From: JAVBKV01 sp031553885
GTDB taxonomy: Bacteria; Bacteroidota; Bacteroidia; Bacteroidales; Azobacteroidaceae
Direction: 5' to 3'
DNA: 64,000 bases
NCBI GenBank assembly: GCA_031553885.1
Contig: JAVBKV010000041.1
Coordinates: 1-64,000 of the forward strand
The notes under the pieces were generated by a model that saw only the letters and a program-made list of their open reading frames with translations, did no database searches and was not told the DNA's origin. Position numbers and translations under genes: made by a program. Positions 41,479-48,772 of the stretch are shown piece after piece. The first letter of the stretch is position 1; every line of letters begins with the position of its first letter.

Positions 41479-42789
41479 TTATTCGTAGTGCAGGGCTTCT
41501 GCGGGTTGGATGTCGGATCCTTTCTTCGCCGGATACCAGGTGCCTAGCCAAACAATGATCAGCATGGTGAGAAACGTGATTGCATAAACAATCCAGTTGG
41601 ATGCCCGAATCCCTAATTGGGAAGCTACCCCCGTCAGTTGGATGTTGATGGCAATAATGGTTCCCGGAATGCTGGCGATAAGAAGCAGAGCAAAAGTCTC
41701 CCCAAGTAGCAAATACTGAATTTTTCTTTTACTGGAACCCACGGCGCAGCGCAGGCCGATTTCTCCGCGGCGGGCATTCGCCCGGAAGCGGAATGTGCCC
41801 AGGATACCCAAGAAAACATTGATCAGTAGAAATGAAACAATAGCAAGTGCGATTTGCATGGTTTCGTTATCCTCACGGTTGAAATCGCTTCGGAGGTCTT
41901 TGTAAGGTTTAACTCCTACCAGTTCGTAAGGACCGGCTTTCAACTGTTCTTTCATCTCTCGTTTGAATTTAGCCGGAAAGTCTTTATCTGCATCCGGTTT
42001 TACTCTTACCGAGATCGGAGTCTGTCCCTGCAGGTGAGTTAAGTAACTTTTTTGGAGTGGCCAAAAAAGAATTCGTTCGTAATTTTCATAATCGCTACGT
42101 TTCATTTTATTGACAATGCCGGCGACAGGTTCCTTAATATCTATATAAAATGTATTAAAATACTCCCATTCTTCATCCGTGACCGGTTTCTTTGATGGCC
42201 GTTTGCCGGTCGCATTCGGGTTTTCGCCTTTGCTGATCAGGTATTCCATAGACAAAATACTCTCGTCATAAAATTTATTATTTCTGTCCGGGGATACTAT
42301 CACATAATCTCCGGCAACGACTTCATTCGAATCAAATGTTCTTCCTTTTTGAAATTTAATTTTGAACACATCAAAAAATTCCGGACTCACGTCCCTTTTG
42401 CTGGCAGTATAGCTGATTGAGTCTCTCAGATTCCCATTTTTATAAAAATTGCCTGTGCTATAGCTACCAGAATAAGGATAGGCGTTACTCCGGCAATAAC
42501 AAGCCGTTTCTATCATCGGATTTTTTTTCGTCCGCTCAAAGATAGTTATGCCTGCATCAGCCAGTTTTTCTGAATTATAGTCATTTCTATTTATATCTTT
42601 CCGATAACTGAATTCCAACAAATACACATGGTCGATATCGAATCCGATCGGTTCAAAATAGGTTTTACTTTTTTCGTATACAAAGCCGGAACAAAACCAG
42701 AGGATACTGAATACAATGATCAGTTCGATCAATATCCAGGTATTGCTTTTACGTTCGGCCCAGATCATTTTAAAACTATGCTTTAACAT
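41479..42789 (-). CDS. MacB/FtsX-type ABC transporter permease (second)
   Basis: This 436-residue permease has one N-terminal transmembrane helix (about 19-37), a large periplasmic domain, and three C-terminal helices over about 320-425. A FtsX-type motif, RRGEIGLRCAVGSSKRKIQYLLLGETF, joins the first two of them. The last residues (WYPAKKGSDIQPAEALHYE) are typical of the family. It lies 26 nt after a related permease, so the pump probably uses a heterodimer of permeases with one ATPase. AT-rich TTAATTCTTAATT sequence separates the two genes. Confidence 0.85.
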   Translation of the reverse strand: MLKHSFKMIWAERKSNTWILIELIIVFSILWFCSGFVYEKSKTYFEPIGFDIDHVYLLEFSYRKDINRNDYNSEKLADAGITIFERTKKNPMIETACYCRSNAYPYSGSYSTGNFYKNGNLRDSISYTASKRDVSPEFFDVFKIKFQKGRTFDSNEVVAGDYVIVSPDRNNKFYDESILSMEYLISKGENPNATGKRPSKKPVTDEEWEYFNTFYIDIKEPVAGIVNKMKRSDYENYERILFWPLQKSYLTHLQGQTPISVRVKPDADKDFPAKFKREMKEQLKAGPYELVGVKPYKDLRSDFNREDNETMQIALAIVSFLLINVFLGILGTFRFRANARRGEIGLRCAVGSSKRKIQYLLLGETFALLLIASIPGTIIAINIQLTGVASQLGIRASNWIVYAITFLTMLIIVWLGTWYPAKKGSDIQPAEALHYE

Positions 42790-42815
42790 GAGAATTAAGA
42801 ATTAAAAATTAAGAA

Positions 42816-44072
42816 TTAAGATTTGATGGAATCTGCAATTTTTAACCGGGAGGCTTTCCAGGCCGGAATGCCGGATGAAAGCAAATTCAGAGCCAGGCAA
42901 ATCAGAAAGACATAGAGAAACACCCAGGGGGAAAGAAGGGCAGAGAGAGGAACCGTACTTTCTCCTATGAAATTATCGAATCTATTGAATGTAAACAGGC
43001 GATCTTTTAATATAATGACCACTCCATACGACAGTATCAACCCGATGATTCCTCCGATTAAAGAGGTCAACAAATTTTCATAAAGCACCTGCATTAACAC
43101 GGTTCGTTTGGTTGCTCCAAAGGCTTTACGGATACCAATTTCCGACGTGCGACTGATAATCTTGAACAAACTGAATCCGGAAAGATTGATTGCCGGGATC
43201 AGTAACAGAATCGCAATAATCAGGTAATACCGGATCGTATCTTTTTTCATATCCGGATCTTTGTTGTCCATATTACCTTCTTTTACCATCAGTTCCTTAC
43301 GTGAAAAAGGTCCTACGAATGAAACATCTACTTTTTCTTTTTCCGGGTTGTTACTGATTTCCCTACTCCGGACTTCTTCTTTCATACTTTTAAAATCACT
43401 CTTGCTTTTCAGTAAAAGGGTAACACTTCCCCATGCATCGTCTATTCCTTCTGTCGCTGTGTAAGGAACCCAAATCTGAGCATAAGCATTGTCACAAAGA
43501 GCGGATACATCCTCTACGATTCCACATATTCTATATTGTTTTTCATTGTACGTGAATTCTCTTCCCATGACTGATTGCCCATGGAACAATGCTTGCGCCA
43601 TACTTTGGGTTACTACCGCATTCGGGAATCCGGATTGAAAATCCTCCTGAGAAAAGGGCTTCCCATCTTTAAAAGTAAGCCGGTATATTTTCCAGAAATT
43701 GGGATCAGTCTTCATCAGATCTGCTTTGATGACATCATCACTCGTCGAAACACCAATCGATTCTTTGGACCGGCTCTGAAAAGAGATACATTCCGGAGTT
43801 TTCAACTCGGATAAGAATTGCTTATACAGTCTGCTTGTAACCGGATTTATATTTGTATTACTATATTGCTTATAAAATTCTATTGTGTATTTTATATACA
43901 TGGTTCTTCCCCGATTCACTTCAGGGGCAATATTGGCTGTCTTGACCTCCTGAGTGAGAATCACAACCATAATCATCGTAATGGCCAGCGCCGTTCCGAA
44001 TATGCTGATGATGCTGATTACTTTGTCTTCTTTCAGCATCTGCCAGGCCTGCTTGAGATATACTTTATACAT
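42816..44072 (-). CDS. MacB/FtsX-type ABC transporter permease (first)
   Basis: This 418-residue permease has a first helix near 18-40 (IISIISIFGTALAITMIMVV), a MacB-like periplasmic domain (SFQSRSKESIGVSTSDDV, SQMAQALFHGQSVMGREF-like segment), and three C-terminal helices with the FtsX motif (SRTSEIGIRKAFGATKRTVLMQVLYENL). The end (SGIPAWKASRLKIADSIKS) is normal. It is separated from the ATPase gene by an 85-nt inverted repeat made of TTGAGAATGGAGAG-type units (44083-44157). Confidence 0.86.
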   Translation of the reverse strand: MYKVYLKQAWQMLKEDKVISIISIFGTALAITMIMVVILTQEVKTANIAPEVNRGRTMYIKYTIEFYKQYSNTNINPVTSRLYKQFLSELKTPECISFQSRSKESIGVSTSDDVIKADLMKTDPNFWKIYRLTFKDGKPFSQEDFQSGFPNAVVTQSMAQALFHGQSVMGREFTYNEKQYRICGIVEDVSALCDNAYAQIWVPYTATEGIDDAWGSVTLLLKSKSDFKSMKEEVRSREISNNPEKEKVDVSFVGPFSRKELMVKEGNMDNKDPDMKKDTIRYYLIIAILLLIPAINLSGFSLFKIISRTSEIGIRKAFGATKRTVLMQVLYENLLTSLIGGIIGLILSYGVVIILKDRLFTFNRFDNFIGESTVPLSALLSPWVFLYVFLICLALNLLSSGIPAWKASRLKIADSIKS

Positions 44073-44082
44073 AATTTTTGAA

Positions 44083-44157
44083 TTGAGAATTGAGAATTGA
44101 GAGTGGAGAATGAAAAGAAGATTTAACTCTCCATTCTCAACTCTCCATTCTCAACTA
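44083..44157. repeat. Inverted repeat of TTGAGAATTGAGA/TCTCCATTCTCAA units
   Basis: GAATTGAGAATTGAGAGTGG on the left and its inverted counterpart ACTCTCCATTCTCAAC, present twice, on the right can fold into a long stem around AAAAGAAGATTT. It fills most of the gap between the ATPase and first permease genes and may lower downstream expression. Confidence 0.6.
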
Positions 44158-44826
44158 TTATTGAACTTGTCTTCCGTCAAAAAATCGTACGATCCGCTGG
44201 GTTTGCTTCGCGATATGCTCATCATGTGTGACCATAATAATGGTGGTTCCTTCCCGGTTGAGATCGAATAATAATTCGATGATTTCCATTCCCATTTTGC
44301 TGTCGAGGTTACCTGTCGGCTCATCGGCCAGGATGATTTCCGGTTGTGCAATGATGGCGCGTGCAATGGCTACCCGTTGGCATTGTCCTCCGGAAAGCTG
44401 GGTCGGGAAATGTTTCATCCGGTGAGATAAACCCACTTTTTCCAGGACTTCTTTGGCCCGGGTAATTCGGTTTATTCCTTTTGACGAACTATATAATAAA
44501 GGCATTTGAACATTATCCAGTACATTCAGGGAAGGAATCAGGTGAAAACTCTGGAAAATAAATCCGACGGTTTTGTTCCGGAAGCCGGCTGCCGATTTAT
44601 CATTCAGCTTGGATGTATCCTGTCCATTGATACTGATCTTTCCCTGGTTCGGAACATCCAGCAGTCCGACAATATTGAGCAGGGTACTCTTCCCGCAACC
44701 TGAAGGTCCCATGACAGATAAGAACTCTCCCTTGTTTATGGATAAATTCACATTTTCCAATGCGATGGTCTCGATCTCTTTGGTTCGATAGACTTTGTGT
44801 ACGTTTTGTAATTCAATGATTGACAT
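44158..44826 (-). CDS. ABC transporter ATP-binding protein (MacB/LolD type)
   Basis: This 222-residue ATPase carries Walker A GPSGCGKST near 39-47, the signature LSGGQCQRVAIARA near 143-156, Walker B IILADEPTGNLD, and the H-loop THDEHIAKQTQRIVRFFDG. It is of the MacB/LolD class that powers FtsX-type permeases by mechanotransmission. It begins 25 nt after the adaptor gene. Together with the two permeases, adaptor and TolC-like protein it makes a full tripartite pump. Confidence 0.9.
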   Translation of the reverse strand: MSIIELQNVHKVYRTKEIETIALENVNLSINKGEFLSVMGPSGCGKSTLLNIVGLLDVPNQGKISINGQDTSKLNDKSAAGFRNKTVGFIFQSFHLIPSLNVLDNVQMPLLYSSSKGINRITRAKEVLEKVGLSHRMKHFPTQLSGGQCQRVAIARAIIAQPEIILADEPTGNLDSKMGMEIIELLFDLNREGTTIIMVTHDEHIAKQTQRIVRFFDGRQVQ

Positions 44827-44851
44827 GGTTGATTAATTTTGAATTCAAAAT

Positions 44852-46102
44852 TTATTTATTAAGTTTTATCTCTTTTTTGTCAATGTATTCGGCCGGAATG
44901 CCGGCAATAGCAACCTGTTCTCCTTCCTGGAGGCCATGGATAACTTCCACATAATCGAAATTACATTCACCGAGTTGGACCTCCCGGATCACAGCCTTGT
45001 CGCCTTTGATTACCCAGAGAGAATAGCGGTTGGGACCGGAATAATAGGACCCGTTTTTGATGCGCAATACATCATCCTTGGCGCCGATTATTACCTGTAC
45101 GTCGGCTTTCAGTCCGCTGCGCAGGCTTTTGAAGTTTGCCTCTTTCAACATGACGGTAAAATTGATGGTCCCGTTTTTGGATGAAGGGATTACATTCAGG
45201 ATTGTTCCTTCCAGATCCTGATCTCCGATTTTGACAATAGCTTTTCCTCCGGGTTGAATGTAGATGCCGTAACTGTCTGCTGCTTCTGCATTTACTTTGA
45301 AATGACTCAGGTCGGAGATAATAGCAATCTGCGTGCCGGCTGAGACTTGCGACCCAATATCTGTATTAACAAAGCTCAGTGTAGCATCTAAAGGGGACAT
45401 TATGCGGGCATCTGCTAATAATCGCCGGGTTTCCGCCAGGGATTTGTCGAAGATACTCAGTTCTAACTGCTGTACTTTCAGATCTGCTTCCGTATTTTTA
45501 CGTTCGATAACAATTTTGTTTTTTAACTGATTCAGTTCCAACTTAGCTACTTCATAATTCAGCTCTGCCTGCCGGATTTTATCGTGGGTACTGGCTCCAA
45601 TACTGTCCAGGTAATATTCGTTTTTCAGTTCCGTATCCATCTGTTTGAGCTGCATTTCCTTGATTTGTTCTTGCATCAGTAATTCTGAAATGCGTCCCTG
45701 GGAATTCACCTCCAGTTGTTTCAGTTTACTTTTCTTCATTTCCTGCTCGTCAAGCCTTTGCTGGTATTCGGTTTCGATGGAAGAAAGCTCTAGCTTAAGA
45801 ATCGGATCTCCTTTCTGAAGAGAGTCACCCGGGTTTTTATAGACTTCCAATATCCGGGAACTGATAGGGGCGATGATAATCTCTTCCGACATAGGCACTA
45901 CTTTTCCGTTGGCATTAATAGCGACTTCTACCGTTCCTTTGTCGATTTCGGAAATGATCAGGTCTTTATGCTTGACGGATGATTTCAGGAAGTTGAAAAG
46001 AAACAGAAAGAAACAAATGACAGCCAGTCCAATGACTCCATATTTAAAAATCTGTTTCCACAGCTCTTTTTGTTTTTCTTTTAACGATATTTCCCGATCC
46101 AT
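44852..46102 (-). CDS. Periplasmic adaptor (HlyD/MacA type) of the ABC efflux pump
   Basis: This 416-residue adaptor has an N-terminal membrane helix (about 17-39) and a split lipoyl-like domain (LEVYKNPGDSLQKGDPILKLE ... MSPLDATLSFVNTDIGSQVS). A long alpha-hairpin coiled coil lies over about 115-225, with a beta-barrel and membrane-proximal domain at the C terminus (GLQEGEQVAIAGIPAEYIDKKEI). It links permeases to the TolC-like channel. It is the first gene of the operon, and a sigma54-type -24/-12 element lies about 34 nt upstream of its ATG, matching the NtrC-type regulator at the operon end. Confidence 0.87.
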   Translation of the reverse strand: MDREISLKEKQKELWKQIFKYGVIGLAVICFFLFLFNFLKSSVKHKDLIISEIDKGTVEVAINANGKVVPMSEEIIIAPISSRILEVYKNPGDSLQKGDPILKLELSSIETEYQQRLDEQEMKKSKLKQLEVNSQGRISELLMQEQIKEMQLKQMDTELKNEYYLDSIGASTHDKIRQAELNYEVAKLELNQLKNKIVIERKNTEADLKVQQLELSIFDKSLAETRRLLADARIMSPLDATLSFVNTDIGSQVSAGTQIAIISDLSHFKVNAEAADSYGIYIQPGGKAIVKIGDQDLEGTILNVIPSSKNGTINFTVMLKEANFKSLRSGLKADVQVIIGAKDDVLRIKNGSYYSGPNRYSLWVIKGDKAVIREVQLGECNFDYVEVIHGLQEGEQVAIAGIPAEYIDKKEIKLNK

Positions 46103-46135
46103 TTCAAGTAAGAGTTTATTAATCCATCAAAAGAA

Positions 46136-46151
46136 CCCAATAGTTGTGCCA
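46136..46151 (-). promoter_or_regulatory. Sigma54-type -24/-12 promoter for the efflux operon
   Basis: TGGCACAACTATTGGG on the minus strand matches the sigma54 consensus TGGCACRnnnnTTGCW at ten of eleven fixed early positions; the only key difference is GG instead of GC at -12. It lies about 34 nt before the adaptor ATG at 46102. Confidence 0.65.
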
Positions 46152-46191
46152 GATCTTTAAGTTATTGATAGGTAGTGGATAATAAAAAATA

Positions 46192-46215
46192 AGGCTGTCC
46201 GAATCCGGACAGCCT
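46192..46215 (-). terminator. Intrinsic terminator after lipB
   Basis: AGGCTGTCCG and CGGACAGCCT form a stem with a short ATT-containing loop. On the minus strand it is followed by TATTTTTTATT. It separates lipB from the efflux operon. Confidence 0.8.
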
Positions 46216-46239
46216 GTACGTTTTTGTAATTTTTTCTTC

Positions 46240-46905
46240 TCAAACAAAAAGCTCCGTAAACAATGAAAAAAGTTGTTGTTTGACTTGTTTGATGTCTATC
46301 GGTTTTCCCAGTTCCTTCTCCATGGAAGTTACTCCCTTATCAATAAAGCCGCAGGGATTGATCAGTTGAAAATAACTCAGATCTGTATTGACGTTTAGCG
46401 CAAACCCGTGCATGGTGACAAACCGGCTGCTTCGTACCCCAATGGCACATATTTTCCGGGTTTTTCCGGGCTTATCCGTATCGATCCATACGCCGGTAGC
46501 TCCGTCAAGCCTTTCTGCTGTAATTCCGTAAAGCTTCAATAACCGGATAATAGCTTCTTCCATCCGATGGATGTATTCTTTTAATCCCAGGTGAAAAGAT
46601 TCCAGATCAAAAATGGGATAGCCGACCAGTTGACCGGGACCGTGGTAAGTGATATCGCCTCCCCGGTCGACATGAAACAACTCCACTTCTTTTTCTTTCA
46701 ATAAGGTCTCTGGAAACAGCAGGTTCGAAAACATTCCGTTTTTGCCGATGGTGATTACATGCGGATGCTCACAAAAGATCAGGGTATTTGTTACCTCTTT
46801 TCCTTCTTTTTTTTGCTGAATAGCCGTTTCGAATCGTTCTTTTTGTTGTTCATAGGCTGCAGCATAAGCAATAATTTCCCAATCGGATACTATTATACTT
46901 TCCAT
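46240..46905 (-). CDS. lipB: Lipoyl(octanoyl) transferase
   Basis: This 221-residue enzyme moves octanoyl groups from acyl carrier protein to lipoyl domains. The signature RGGDITYHGPGQLVGYPIFDL lies near 82-102, the catalytic Cys in NPCGFIDKGVTS near 189, with the lysine four residues after it. It begins inside the end of mtgA (13-nt overlap) and is followed by a strong terminator. Length and motifs are normal. Confidence 0.93.
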   Translation of the reverse strand: MESIIVSDWEIIAYAAAYEQQKERFETAIQQKKEGKEVTNTLIFCEHPHVITIGKNGMFSNLLFPETLLKEKEVELFHVDRGGDITYHGPGQLVGYPIFDLESFHLGLKEYIHRMEEAIIRLLKLYGITAERLDGATGVWIDTDKPGKTRKICAIGVRSSRFVTMHGFALNVNTDLSYFQLINPCGFIDKGVTSMEKELGKPIDIKQVKQQLFSLFTELFV

Positions 46906-47648
46906 TTTTTGTCTTTTCTTTTGGACGGATTATCTTTCTTTTCAGGCTGGTCGGATTTTCCAAAGTCTACTTTGATGATTTTGCCCATCAATGAAATGAT
47001 TTTAGCCTGTCGGCGTAATAGGTACGGAGATGGTTTGGATGAATTGAACCGGACCGGATTGGGCAGGGAAGCTGCAATCAGTGCTGCTTCCTGAACGGTC
47101 AGTTGGTTTGCATGTTTCTTGAAGTGGGCGCGGGCAACGGCTTCAGCGCCGTAAATGCCATCTCCCATTTCGATGGAGTTCAGGTAAACTTCCATGATTC
47201 GTTTCTTACCCCAGACAAATTCGATGAGCACCGTGAAATAAGCTTCGAGCCCTTTCCGGATGTAGGAACGCCCTTGCCAGAGGAATACATTCTTGGCCGT
47301 TTGCTGGGAAATGGTACTGGCTCCGCGAAGCCGTTTTCCTTTGGCTGCATCCTGCTGGGCAATTTCAATTTGCTGAAAATCAAAGCCATTGTGGGCCAGA
47401 AACAAGTTGTCTTCGGAAGCGACGACTGCCTGGACCAGGTTCTGGGAAATGTCGGATAAAGGGACCCAGTTATGCCTGGTCTGTACTTTTTTACTTTCGC
47501 GGAGTTGCTCGATGTTGTTTATAAACATCGTTGGTGTGTAGTAAACCGGCACATATTTATAAAGAAGAACCAAAAACAGGCTGAGTACAAAAAGTGAAAG
47601 CAGGATGTTTCTTGTCCAGATGAATATTTTCTTTATTATTTTTTTCAT
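46893..47648 (-). CDS. mtgA: Monofunctional peptidoglycan glycosyltransferase
   Basis: From ATG 47648 the protein has 251 residues: one membrane anchor (about 8-30) and a GT51 domain with EDNLFLAHNGFDFQQIE (catalytic Glu) and RGASTISQQTAKNVFLW. The later motifs KKRIMEVYLNSIEMGDGIYGAE and LTVQEAALIAASLPNP complete the family pattern. It polymerises lipid II in the periplasm. There is no transpeptidase domain. A Lys-rich tail (KKDNPSKRKDKKWKV) closes the protein. It overlaps the rsmE stop by 4 nt. Confidence 0.9.
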   Translation of the reverse strand: MKKIIKKIFIWTRNILLSLFVLSLFLVLLYKYVPVYYTPTMFINNIEQLRESKKVQTRHNWVPLSDISQNLVQAVVASEDNLFLAHNGFDFQQIEIAQQDAAKGKRLRGASTISQQTAKNVFLWQGRSYIRKGLEAYFTVLIEFVWGKKRIMEVYLNSIEMGDGIYGAEAVARAHFKKHANQLTVQEAALIAASLPNPVRFNSSKPSPYLLRRQAKIISLMGKIIKVDFGKSDQPEKKDNPSKRKDKKWKV

Positions 47649-48346
47649 AATTGGTTGACAATATGGACGGTCTGACAAGCGGTCAATGCTGCCGTTTCTG
47701 TTCTCAATCGGCTGTCACCCAGTGAGATACTTTGAAATCCAAGCGCATTGGCTTTTTTTACCTCTTCCTCGCTGAAATCTCCCTCCGGCCCAATCAGGAT
47801 CAGGGCATTATTTCCTTTTTTATAAGCTTGGCTCAACAATGGTTTTTCTCCCGGATAGCAATGTGCAATGAATTTTTGTCCGTCGAAATCATGGGTAATG
47901 AATGAATCAAAATTACTCATTGTCTGAACTTCAGGTAAGGTTGCCTTGACCGATTGTTTCATGGCGGCAATCAGGATTTTTTCGATCCGTTCCGTTTTAA
48001 TCTCTTTTCTTTCGGAGAAGCGGCAATTCAGAAAACTAATCTTGTTTATTCCTATTTCCGTCACTTTCTCGGCGAACCACTCTGTCCGGTCCATGTTTTT
48101 TGTCGGAGCGAGGGCAATTTGAATCCGGTTTACCCAGGGAAGCGGTTGGTCGATTGTTTTCGTAAGTTCTATCCGGCAATGTTTCGGGTGAGGATCTGTG
48201 ATTGTTGCCTGAAAAAAATGCCCTTTACCGTCGACCAGATGAATGGAATCCCCGGCAGACATGCGTAACACGCGGATGCAGTGTTGACTTTCTGCTTCCG
48301 GTAGTTCAGGATTCGTTGTTATATCAGGGGTGTAGAACAGGAACAT
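47645..48346 (-). CDS. rsmE: 16S rRNA (uracil(1498)-N(3))-methyltransferase
   Basis: From ATG 48346 (MFLFYTPDI) the protein has 233 residues. It is a SPOUT-class enzyme with an N-terminal PUA-like domain (QHCIRVLRMSAGDSIHLVDGKG) and the knotted C-terminal SAM site (ALILIGPEGDFSEEEV, then SISLGDSRLRTETAALTACQ). It methylates U1498 of 16S rRNA. A full promoter (TATCTTTG with TTTG 19 nt upstream, 48365-48395) lies between this ATG and an upstream one at 48427, which settles the start. It heads the rsmE-mtgA-lipB operon. Confidence 0.92.
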   Translation of the reverse strand: MFLFYTPDITTNPELPEAESQHCIRVLRMSAGDSIHLVDGKGHFFQATITDPHPKHCRIELTKTIDQPLPWVNRIQIALAPTKNMDRTEWFAEKVTEIGINKISFLNCRFSERKEIKTERIEKILIAAMKQSVKATLPEVQTMSNFDSFITHDFDGQKFIAHCYPGEKPLLSQAYKKGNNALILIGPEGDFSEEEVKKANALGFQSISLGDSRLRTETAALTACQTVHIVNQL

Positions 48347-48364
48347 TGTAGCTGAAAATTTCCA

Positions 48365-48395
48365 CAAAGATATTGTTTTTTGTCCATGAAACAAA
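48365..48395 (-). promoter_or_regulatory. Promoter of rsmE-mtgA-lipB
   Basis: TATCTTTG (48372-48365) and TTTG (48395-48392) on the minus strand with 19 nt between. The ATG follows 18 nt later. Confidence 0.65.
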
Positions 48396-48424
48396 AAAAG
48401 GCCGCCTCGGAGAGGTAGCCTTTT
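48394..48424 (-). terminator. Terminator after the small lipoprotein gene
   Basis: On the minus strand GGCTACCTC-TCC-GAGGCGGCC forms a GC-rich stem followed by TTTTTTTG. The same T run supplies the TTTG of the rsmE promoter. Confidence 0.7.
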
Positions 48425-48447
48425 CAATGCTTTGTCTGCAGTTGAAA

Positions 48448-48642
48448 TTACTGAGCAGCGGGAGCTTCAGCAGGAGCTTCAGTAGCAGTAGAATCCGGAG
48501 TAGCAACTTCTTCTTGGACAGGAGCAGCAACTTCTTCAGTAGCAGGAGCTTCTGCTTCAGCAGGAGTTTCTTGAGTTTTGCCTGAGCATGCACTAAATGC
48601 AACAGCTGCAACAAATGCAGCAAATAAAACTAACTTTTTCAT
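48448..48642 (-). CDS. Small Ala/Pro/Glu-rich lipoprotein
   Basis: A 64-residue lipoprotein with the signal MKKLVLFAAFVAAVAFSAC (Cys19) and a mature part built of Ala, Pro, Glu, Thr and Val (APATEEVAAPVQEEVATPD). No domain is recognisable; such proteins are common in Bacteroidota and are often abundant. It has its own promoter box at 48702-48709, a perfect palindrome upstream at 48722-48739, and a terminator directly behind, so it is a single-gene unit. Confidence 0.75.
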   Translation of the reverse strand: MKKLVLFAAFVAAVAFSACSGKTQETPAEAEAPATEEVAAPVQEEVATPDSTATEAPAEAPAAQ

Positions 48643-48701
48643 TTTCTTGATAATTAAAACGGTTTATAACTTTGCCTGAAAATTTCCTTAGAAATCCGCT
48701 G

Positions 48702-48709
48702 CAAATTTA
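48702..48709 (-). promoter_or_regulatory. TAnnTTTG promoter for the small lipoprotein
   Basis: TAAATTTG on the minus strand, about 60 nt before the ATG at 48642. Confidence 0.45.
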
Positions 48710-48721
48710 TGAATAAATTTT

Positions 48722-48739
48722 ATATGTTACATAACATAT
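48722..48739. promoter_or_regulatory. Perfect palindrome upstream of the small lipoprotein promoter
   Basis: ATATGTTA-CA-TAACATAT has 8-bp arms and a 2-nt centre. It lies 13-30 nt upstream of the -7 box, a typical place for a dimeric regulator to bind. The identity of the regulator is unknown. Confidence 0.35.
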
Positions 48740-48772
48740 TTCATCTTTTTTTTGATTTTTTTTTTGTAATTT

